Source of the DNA: Muribaculaceae bacterium
GTDB taxonomy: Bacteria > Bacteroidota > Bacteroidia > Bacteroidales > Muribaculaceae
DNA: 38,576 nt
Direction of reading: 5' to 3'
Assembly: GCA_017443765.1 (NCBI GenBank)
Contig: JAFSYB010000137.1
Coordinates: 1-38,576 of the forward strand
Each line of letters starts with the position of its first letter. The first letter of the stretch is position 1. The position numbers were made by a program, and so were the translations under genes. The notes under the pieces are model-generated. The model saw only the letters and a list, made by a program, of their open reading frames with translations. It ran no database searches and was not told the origin of the DNA. Shown one piece after another: positions 1-5,111 of the stretch.

Positions 1-100
1 GAGGAACTTCAGCGGTGTCGGTATCACGTGAGCCTTGGACGTTTCACTCGGAGTTCGAGTGCTCAATCATGTCGTGGTATACCTGGCCACGAAGTTCCTC
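1..100. repeat. Imperfect inverted repeat at the window edge
   Basis: Positions 1-10 (gaggaacttc) are the exact reverse complement of 91-100 (gaagttcctc). The bases just inside are loosely complementary too, for example ggtatcacgtg near 20-30 against cgtggtatacc near 73-83. A smaller hairpin, cactcg/cgagtg, lies around 46-62. The stretch has no credible gene. It may be the end of a longer repeat element that begins outside the window. Confidence 0.4.
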
Positions 101-214
101 TTCGAGGCACACCCTGAGGCTTGTCGTCATGACCAAGCGGCGTGCATCTCCGATGCACTTGCATGGTTTTTAACATGATGTCGGACCTACGGCCCGCCGT
201 GCCTCTTCGAGGCA
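97..214. repeat. Cluster A of small triloop hairpins
   Basis: Three short hairpins share a layout but not a stem sequence. They are cctc-TTC-gagg at 97-107, gtgcatc-TCC-gatgcac at 142-158 and tgcctc-TTC-gaggca at 200-214. A fourth palindromic piece with a TAC centre (cggaccTACggcccg) sits around 182-196. Changed stems around a near-constant loop suggest that the folded form is conserved. Similar clusters occur at 1903-2110 and 17160-17243. Any open frame through this stretch is read-through of the repeats, not a credible protein. Confidence 0.6.
131..175 (-). repeat. Dispersed 45-bp repeat, copy 1 (inverted)
   Basis: The reverse complement of this segment matches 17199-17243 at 42 of 45 positions. 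One of the three differences falls in the hairpin loop (TCC here, the equivalent of TTC in the other copy). The 7-bp stem gtgcatc/gatgcac is unchanged. The copies are 17 kb apart in opposite orientation, so this is a dispersed repeat family. Confidence 0.8.
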
Positions 215-340
215 TTAGGGGAGTCTTTGAGCAAGATAGTATCTGCAAAAAACACACGGACTTTTGCATATGTCCCAACAAAAGGGGCAAAACAATGAGC
301 GACTTAGGGTGGTAAATATATCTTATCCTGCTGTAAATGA

Positions 341-415
341 ATCGATTGACTGATAGTTTTTTTGAACCTTTTGTTCCTTTTGGTCCAAAACACCCATCCA
401 TAGCGTCACAGAGCC
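341..415 (+). repeat. Dispersed leader-like repeat, copy 1
   Basis: This non-coding stretch resembles 13962-14038. Both contain a gattgactgat-like start, a run of seven or eight T followed by gaa, ttgtt, then aaaacacccat and a gcgtcacag/acgtcgcag block ending in gcc. The first copy carries about nine extra bases (ccttttggt). At the second copy the repeat lies between a -7 box and the start codon of a secreted-protein gene. Here no gene follows directly. Confidence 0.55.
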
Positions 416-441
416 AAAGTTAGTAGACACCCGAATATGCC

Positions 442-449
442 TACCTTTG
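442..449 (+). promoter_or_regulatory. Orphan TAnnTTTG -7 box
   Basis: TACCTTTG matches the Bacteroidota -7 consensus. No TTTG lies at the expected -33 distance. The first downstream ATG (475) opens a frame of only nine codons (MKLFEFSQQ), closed at 504. This may be a decayed promoter or a gene truncated when the ATPase module next to it arrived. Confidence 0.35.
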
Positions 450-549
450 CGCCTGAAAAGAAATTTCCGGAACGATGAAGCTATTTGAATTTTCCCAACA
501 ATAGCATCGCAAGTCTTTCTACTCCCCAAAAACCGCCTCAAAGTCATCT

Positions 550-615
550 AAAATCCGAAAAAGTCATGACTTTTCAGGATTTCATTCCAAAAAAGTCGTG
601 ACTTTTCGGGAATTT
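550..615 (+). repeat. 66-bp palindromic direct repeat, left copy
   Basis: This segment is 61/66 identical to 1805-1870 on the other side of the ATPase gene. It holds two tandem palindromes of about 30 bp, each centred on a GTCATGAC-type core inside A and T runs (AAAAAGTCATGACTTTT). The second core has drifted to GTCGTGAC. The copy ends two bases before the -7 box of the ATPase gene and occupies the place where a -33 element would be. Confidence 0.85.
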
Positions 616-616
616 T

Positions 617-624
617 ACTACCTT
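617..624 (+). promoter_or_regulatory. -7 promoter box of the ATPase gene
   Basis: TACCTTTG matches TAnnTTTG exactly. Transcription would start near 631, so ATG 645 is a better start codon than the in-frame TTG at 624, which lies inside the promoter box. No TTTG is found 19-21 bases upstream; that position is filled by the palindromic repeat. Confidence 0.6.
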
Positions 625-644
625 TGCCGAAAAATCAGGTAGAT

Positions 645-1772
645 ATGATTGCACGAAAGTTACAACCGACTATTACCAATGCCCTGAACCATGGCAAAGC
701 TATCATCATCATGGGGCCACGACAAGTGGGCAAATCCACATTGCTCAAACAACTATTTGGTGCGCGGCAAGATGTGTTGTGGTTGAATGGTGACGAGCCA
801 GATGTTCCGGCTATTTTTGACCAAGCCACCTCCATCCGCTTAAAAGCGTTTATCGGGAACCGCAAGGTGGTAATTGTAGATGAGGCACAACGAATCAGCG
901 ACATCGGGCTCAAATTAAAACTCATCATCGATAACATCTCTGATGTGCAACTGGTGGCATCAGGAAGTTCCTCATTTGAATTGAGCAATAAAATCAATGA
1001 ACCGCTGACTGGACGAAAGTTTGAGTATCAGTTGTTCCCGCTTTCGTTTGGAGAGATGGTTGATGACACCGACTTGTTGACCGAGAAGCGTATGCTGAAG
1101 CACCGCATGGTTTATGGATATTATCCAGATGTAGTCACGTCGTCGGGGTTGGAGCGCGAAGTGCTGGCCAATCTTACAAGCAGTTACCTCTACAAGGATA
1201 TCTTGTCCTTAGACCGAGTCCAAAAGTCCGAGCAATTGGTGAGACTGCTCCAGTGCCTGGCGTTTCAGGTTGGTTCGCAGGTGTCGTATAACGAATTGGC
1301 AATTCACGTGGGACTTGATGCCAAGACGGTTGAGCGATATATAAGTATATTGGAGAAATGCTTTATCATTTTCAGGCTCATGTCCTTCTCGCGCAATGTG
1401 CGCAATGAGTTGAGAAAAAGTCGAAAGATTTACTTTTATGACAACGGAGTGCGCAATGCAATCATCGGCAACTATTCACCCCTTGAGACGCGATTGTCCA
1501 ACGAGATTGGTGCGTTGTGGGAGAATTTTGCGATAGCCGAGCGCGTGAAGAAAAACATCTATGACCGCACTTTTTGCAACCAATGGTTCTGGAGAACAAA
1601 GGCGCAGCAAGAGATTGACTATATCGAGGAGTCGGATGGGAAAATCTCTGCATTTGAGTTTAAATGGAATCCCAAGAAGGTTGTCCGGGTTCCTCAATCA
1701 TTTGCCTCCGCATATCCTGGCAGCTCATTTTGCAGTATCACACCAGAGAATATCGAGGATTTCTTGCTTTAG
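645..1772 (+). CDS. AAA family ATPase with DUF4143 domain
   Basis: The protein is 375 residues from ATG 645. This start was chosen because the upstream TTG lies in the -7 box. An N-terminal AAA_14-type P-loop has Walker A GPRQVGKST around 24-32 and Walker B VVIVDEAQ around 75-82. The C-terminal part fits DUF4143, with EIDYIE around 323 and AFEFKW around 338, a layout reminiscent of PD-(D/E)XK nucleases. Such COG1373-type proteins occur in many copies in Bacteroidales genomes, but their cellular role is not established. Substrate and partners cannot be read from the sequence. The gene stands alone, is AT-richer than the core genes and is bracketed by two nearly identical 66-bp palindromic repeats, which suggests a self-contained, possibly mobile unit. 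The family call is firm; the function is open. Confidence 0.88.
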   Translation: MIARKLQPTITNALNHGKAIIIMGPRQVGKSTLLKQLFGARQDVLWLNGDEPDVPAIFDQATSIRLKAFIGNRKVVIVDEAQRISDIGLKLKLIIDNISDVQLVASGSSSFELSNKINEPLTGRKFEYQLFPLSFGEMVDDTDLLTEKRMLKHRMVYGYYPDVVTSSGLEREVLANLTSSYLYKDILSLDRVQKSEQLVRLLQCLAFQVGSQVSYNELAIHVGLDAKTVERYISILEKCFIIFRLMSFSRNVRNELRKSRKIYFYDNGVRNAIIGNYSPLETRLSNEIGALWENFAIAERVKKNIYDRTFCNQWFWRTKAQQEIDYIEESDGKISAFEFKWNPKKVVRVPQSFASAYPGSSFCSITPENIEDFLL

Positions 1773-1804
1773 CACCACCCCGTTCAACCAGAAGAATGTT
1801 AAGT

Positions 1805-1870
1805 AAAATCCAAAAAAGTCATGACTTTTTTGGATTTCATTCCCAAAAAGTCATGACTTTTCGGGAATTT
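1805..1870 (+). repeat. 66-bp palindromic direct repeat, right copy
   Basis: This is the second copy of the repeat at 550-615 and is better preserved. Positions 1806-1837 form a perfect 32-bp palindrome around GTCATGAC. Positions 1839-1868 form a 30-bp palindrome with one mismatched pair around the same core. It starts 32 bases after the ATPase stop codon. As RNA the first palindrome could act as a terminator (A/T runs, strong symmetry). As DNA it could be a binding site or the end of a mobile unit. Confidence 0.87.
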
Positions 1871-1902
1871 CGTCCAAAGGCTCGATGAGCAAAGGTCCGC
1901 CT

Positions 1903-2110
1903 GACCTCTTCGAGGTCTTTGTTGAAAGCTGTGTTATGGCCGGGTACACCGACGCGTGCAACGCTTAGTTGGCCCTCTTCGAGGCTCGGCTGCGGGGTGT
2001 GTGCCGCTATCCCCACGCCACACGCATCTTCGACGCGTGCGCCGTGGGGGTTCTTTCACTTTGAGACCTCCCCGACTGAGCAGACCTACGGCCTGCGCTT
2101 CACCGGGCAT
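1903..2110. repeat. Cluster B of triloop hairpins
   Basis: The hairpins include gacctc-TTC-gaggtc at 1903-1917 and cctc-TTC-gagg at 1974-1984. A nested structure spans about 2011-2049, where ccccacg pairs with cgtgggg around an inner cacgc/gcgtg stem and a TTC loop. A gcagacc-TAC-ggcctgc piece lies near 2080-2096 and resembles one in cluster A. The cluster fills most of the intergenic space between the ATPase and the DUF6155-like gene. The following 2110-2255 is AT-rich, with ccttttgttcttttg, and I see no gene in it. Confidence 0.6.
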
Positions 2111-2255
2111 GCGGACAGCCTCCAGCAGCGTTTCACCATGTCTAAACTTATGTCCTTTTGTTCTTTTGTCTATATTTCTTATGCCTATATTATATCTTTA
2201 TGTTCTTATTTAAAGGCCTATTGTGTCAAAAAAGTTTCCGTCAAATCGCCGATGA

Positions 2256-2287
2256 TTTGCAAGATTTGGTATTTTTAGCTACCTTTG
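2256..2287 (+). promoter_or_regulatory. Promoter of the DUF6155-like gene
   Basis: A -33 TTTG at 2256-2259 and a -7 TACCTTTG at 2280-2287 are separated by 20 bases. Both elements and their spacing match the Bacteroidota primary sigma factor consensus. The predicted start of transcription lies about 15 bases before ATG 2309. Confidence 0.75.
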
Positions 2288-2308
2288 CCCCCAAAACAAG
2301 ATATCGTT

Positions 2309-2824
2309 ATGACAAAAGCAGAGTTCAAGAAATTGTTGAGTGAGAAGACCAAGTCGGAATTGCAGCAGATGTTGCTCGATGTGTTCAGTGCGAGTCGCGA
2401 GGCTCGTCGTGTGCTGGAAGGTGCCCAGGGGCTGAGCGAGGAGGATGTGGAGCGTCTGCTTGACACCGCTGAGCTAAAGATTTTCAACGTGTTTCACCCT
2501 TCACGCGGCTACTACGCCAAGAGCTGCGTGGCCAAGAGCAACAAAGTAATCACCGAGTTCAAGCAGCAGTGCAAGAATCCCGATGCACTGGCCAGGTTGA
2601 TGGTATACCAAGTGGAACAGATAGCCGACGCATCGGGCCTTGAGTGGGAGCTGTACTCCACATCGTTCGACAACCGCACGGCAGCGTGTGCTCGATTTTT
2701 GTTCAAGCACAAGCTGATACCCAAATATGAGGAACAAATGAATGCAGCTTTGAGCAAGATAGCCGAATATTCCTTCATCAGCTGCGCCCGCAACATTGAC
2801 GACTATTTGGCTGCTTTGGGCTGA
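2309..2824 (+). CDS. DUF6155-like protein
   Basis: The 171-residue protein is soluble, mostly helical and highly charged, with no signal peptide or membrane segment. It begins MTKAEFKKLLSEKTKSELQQ and carries FHPSRGYY in its middle. The start and overall shape resemble the DUF6155 family, for which I know no function. ATG 2309 was preferred to an earlier in-frame start at 2285 because that one lies inside the promoter box. The gene has its own consensus promoter and is followed by another promoter before the methyltransferase, so it appears monocistronic. It sits in the accessory stretch between the ATPase module and the restriction-modification genes, and nothing shows a functional link to either. 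The gene call is firm; the family name is moderate. Confidence 0.75.
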   Translation: MTKAEFKKLLSEKTKSELQQMLLDVFSASREARRVLEGAQGLSEEDVERLLDTAELKIFNVFHPSRGYYAKSCVAKSNKVITEFKQQCKNPDALARLMVYQVEQIADASGLEWELYSTSFDNRTAACARFLFKHKLIPKYEEQMNAALSKIAEYSFISCARNIDDYLAALG

Positions 2825-2854
2825 TTCAATAGATTGCAGTACGCGCTATATCAT

Positions 2855-2885
2855 TTTGCACTTTGGCAAATATTGATTAACTTTG
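2855..2885 (+). promoter_or_regulatory. Promoter of the restriction-modification unit
   Basis: TTTG at 2855-2858 and TAACTTTG at 2878-2885 are separated by 19 bases, a full match to the Bacteroidota -33/-7 consensus. The methyltransferase ATG (2928) lies 43 bases after the -7 box. The nuclease gene downstream overlaps the methyltransferase and shows no promoter of its own. Confidence 0.75.
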
Positions 2886-2927
2886 CAGCCTTGACCGCTT
2901 GCGGGCAAAAAACGATACCAATCAAAG

Positions 2928-3662
2928 ATGTCACAACATACACAAATAAACGCCAGCCAGCAATTTCAGGTCATCAGCCTGTTCTCCGGTGCTGGGGGAA
3001 TGGACATCGGCTTTGAGCAAGCCGGTTTCCATGTGGCTGTGGCCGTGGAAATTGACCCGGCATGCTGCGACACCCTTCGCACCAACAAGCCCGACCTGCC
3101 CATCATCAACCAAAGCATTGTTGAGTTGACCGGTCAGGAGATTCTTGACGCAGCAGGACTGCGTGTTGGCGAGCCGGCATTGGTGGTTGGGGGGCCACCA
3201 TGTCAAAGCTTCAGTTTAGCCGGCCTGCGCATGGGGCTGGACGATGACCGCGGAAAGTTGCTCTTTGAGTATGTGAGGATTGTGCGAGAGACGCTTCCCA
3301 AAGCCTTTGTGCTGGAAAACGTGAAAGGACTTGCGAACTGGGACCATGGCAGAGCCTTGCAACTGCTGCTGGAAGAGTTGGCTTATCCGATTGAATACAA
3401 TGGCTGCGAATACAACTATACCGTCAGCCCCCCTCGCGTGCTTAATGCCGTAGACTATGGCGTGCCGCAAAACCGCGAAAGACTCATCATTGTGGGGAAC
3501 CGACTGGGGAAACAATTCCTTTATCCGGCACCACACACCTTTGAGCCGAAAAAAACAGTTTGGGATGCCATTGGCAGCCTTCCCAAGCCCGAAAAACCCT
3601 CAGCCACAGCATTGCGTGTGGCCGAAACCATCAAAGAAAGAAGAGAGAAACATGGATATTGA
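2928..3662 (+). CDS. C5-cytosine DNA methyltransferase, N-terminal part
   Basis: This 244-residue protein carries the catalytic half of a DNA (cytosine-5) methyltransferase. Visible are the S-adenosylmethionine motif I FSGAGGMDIGF (from about residue 19), the catalytic motif IV GGPPCQSFS with its cysteine (around 88-96), motif VI ENVKG (about 130) and motif VIII QNRERLIIVG (about 181). It stops in the target-recognition region, before motifs IX and X. Those lie in the next gene, whose ATG (3652) falls inside the last codons of this one in the +1 frame. Either this is a naturally two-subunit enzyme of the M.AquI kind, with alpha and beta pieces of comparable size split in the same region, or a one-base frameshift has broken a single gene. 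The family is certain; the state of the gene is not. Confidence 0.9.
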   Translation: MSQHTQINASQQFQVISLFSGAGGMDIGFEQAGFHVAVAVEIDPACCDTLRTNKPDLPIINQSIVELTGQEILDAAGLRVGEPALVVGGPPCQSFSLAGLRMGLDDDRGKLLFEYVRIVRETLPKAFVLENVKGLANWDHGRALQLLLEELAYPIEYNGCEYNYTVSPPRVLNAVDYGVPQNRERLIIVGNRLGKQFLYPAPHTFEPKKTVWDAIGSLPKPEKPSATALRVAETIKERREKHGY

Positions 3663-4080
3663 TTACATACCCAACCATCAGGCCACAGCCCATTCGCCGT
3701 CAACGCTGGAAAAGATTCGTAAAGTTCCCATTGGCGGGAAGCTCAAAGATGTGGAACAGACATTTGGCTGCACCTACCGGCGGCTTGACCCCGATGAACC
3801 GTCGCCCACCGTAACACGTAGCGGCTACCGCGATTTCATCCACCCTTACGAAGACCGCATGCTCACGGTGCGGGAGTTGGCTTGTTTACAGACATTTCCC
3901 CTCCATTGGATTTTCAGGGGGGTCAGGCTCGACTCCTACAGTTCAAAACGCAGAACCACCATGACGCAGTTTGGTCAGGTGGGGAATGCCGTGCCGCCCA
4001 AGCTTGCCGAGTCAGTGGCTGAGGAAATCATGAAACAGTTTTTTGAACAAGATTATAATCAAGAAAATGGTCAGAATTAA
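3652..4080 (+). CDS. C5-cytosine DNA methyltransferase, C-terminal part
   Basis: The 142-residue piece holds the rest of the target-recognition region (DYIPNHQATAHS near the start), motif IX (YRRLDPDEPSPTVT) and motif X (GQVGNAVPPKLAESVA), which completes the AdoMet-binding fold. It cannot act alone because it lacks the catalytic cysteine. It would have to pair with the 2928-3662 product or be fused to it by frameshifting. The ATG at 3652 overlaps the upstream gene by 11 bases and follows a purine-rich stretch (aaagaaagaagagagaaac) that could help reinitiation. The same run of purines is also a plausible place for an indel. Its end overlaps the nuclease gene by 14 bases, so the three pieces look translationally coupled. 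Confidence 0.85.
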   Translation: MDIDYIPNHQATAHSPSTLEKIRKVPIGGKLKDVEQTFGCTYRRLDPDEPSPTVTRSGYRDFIHPYEDRMLTVRELACLQTFPLHWIFRGVRLDSYSSKRRTTMTQFGQVGNAVPPKLAESVAEEIMKQFFEQDYNQENGQN

Positions 4081-5101
4081 GAACGATATTGTCAAAGAAA
4101 GCTATCTGCCCAGGTCCACCTTTTTTTATAACAAATTGCAATCAGAGGGTTATTTTGGTCTTTTTCTCAAAATAAGGGAATTTGATCAAATCGAAGGACC
4201 AAAACTCAATTGGGACCATAGAGTTGATTGGGGCGTGAGCGAAACGGCTTGGGAGATTCTCCAACGCAATGGAATTTCCCCAACTCTCGTTTTTATCCAT
4301 CCCAAGGTGCTGAAATTAAATCCCGATTGGCTTAAGTATTATCGTTCAGTAGCGATGATACCCCAAAAAGGTCTGAAAGCCATATCGAGTGTGTCCAACA
4401 TTGAGAAAATTGAAAGCGGCGAGGTTGAATCGGCACAAATGACTCAACAGCGCATTTCAAGCCTGACAGCTCCACTGAATGAAACTATTTCCCTGGTCAT
4501 TTCTTTAGCGAGTGACATAACTGAAAAAAAGATTGAAGGGATGATGTATGCCGCAGCTGGCACAAAAATCGATGGTTCCTGGCGTAATTCAATTGGGGCC
4601 GAAGGTGAACGAGTTATCAGAACAATTATCTTTAACGAGTTGTGTACACATGGAGAGGTGTCATCTGTAAGTAATCGTAACAACCATCTCACCAAAATTG
4701 AGGATTGGGTTGTGAATCAGGATATTGATGATGTAAAGATTCTTCACCTCATCAATGGATATACTGTTCTATTTGCTTCTGAACCCGATGTGACCATATT
4801 TGATAGCTCTGGTGCCATTGTCGGTGTGATTGAGATTAAGTCAGGACTTGATCCGGCTGGTGCATTAGAAAGATTGGGTGCCATGTTAAAGTCATTTGAG
4901 AACACGTTGTCAGAATATCCAGACGCAATAACGATTTTAGTGGCTTCATGCATTACCGATGAATTGGAAAACCGATTAGGGGCTTCAATGCTTGTTCGAC
5001 AGAAATTTGTCACTACCAATATTACATCAAGCGAGAAGGAACAAAGAAAATTTGTCAACAGTTTAAGGAAAGTAATGAATCTTATAAACAAAAAATCATA
5101 A
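4067..5101 (+). CDS. Type II restriction endonuclease candidate
   Basis: The 344-residue protein begins at ATG 4067, inside the end of the methyltransferase gene. That position is typical for the cognate endonuclease of a type II system. A PD-(D/E)XK-like site is visible: EPDVTIFD (Asp about 241), then GVIEIKSG (Glu about 256, Lys about 258). A second feature is HPKVLKLNPDWLKYYRSVA with IPQKG soon after, which reminds me of XcyI/XamI-type enzymes; that is memory, not a search. GAEGERVIR and ALERLGAMLKSFE flank the active site region. It probably cuts the site methylated by the split enzyme, and since the partner is a C5-cytosine methylase that site must contain cytosine. Codon use is AT-richer than the flanking core genes, suggesting transfer. 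The nuclease role is likely; family and specificity are unknown. Confidence 0.75.
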   Translation: MVRIKNDIVKESYLPRSTFFYNKLQSEGYFGLFLKIREFDQIEGPKLNWDHRVDWGVSETAWEILQRNGISPTLVFIHPKVLKLNPDWLKYYRSVAMIPQKGLKAISSVSNIEKIESGEVESAQMTQQRISSLTAPLNETISLVISLASDITEKKIEGMMYAAAGTKIDGSWRNSIGAEGERVIRTIIFNELCTHGEVSSVSNRNNHLTKIEDWVVNQDIDDVKILHLINGYTVLFASEPDVTIFDSSGAIVGVIEIKSGLDPAGALERLGAMLKSFENTLSEYPDAITILVASCITDELENRLGASMLVRQKFVTTNITSSEKEQRKFVNSLRKVMNLINKKS

Positions 5102-5111
5102 CCCAACTACA

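Noticed and set aside
97..214. Possible CRISPR array from regularly recurring short palindromes
   Set aside because: The stems differ, the spacing is irregular and no unit recurs exactly; there are no cas genes in the window.
63..401. 112-codon minus-strand frame in the first intergenic region
   Set aside because: It reads through hairpin repeats (peptides such as PRRGT recur from the repeat itself) and has no protein-like composition.
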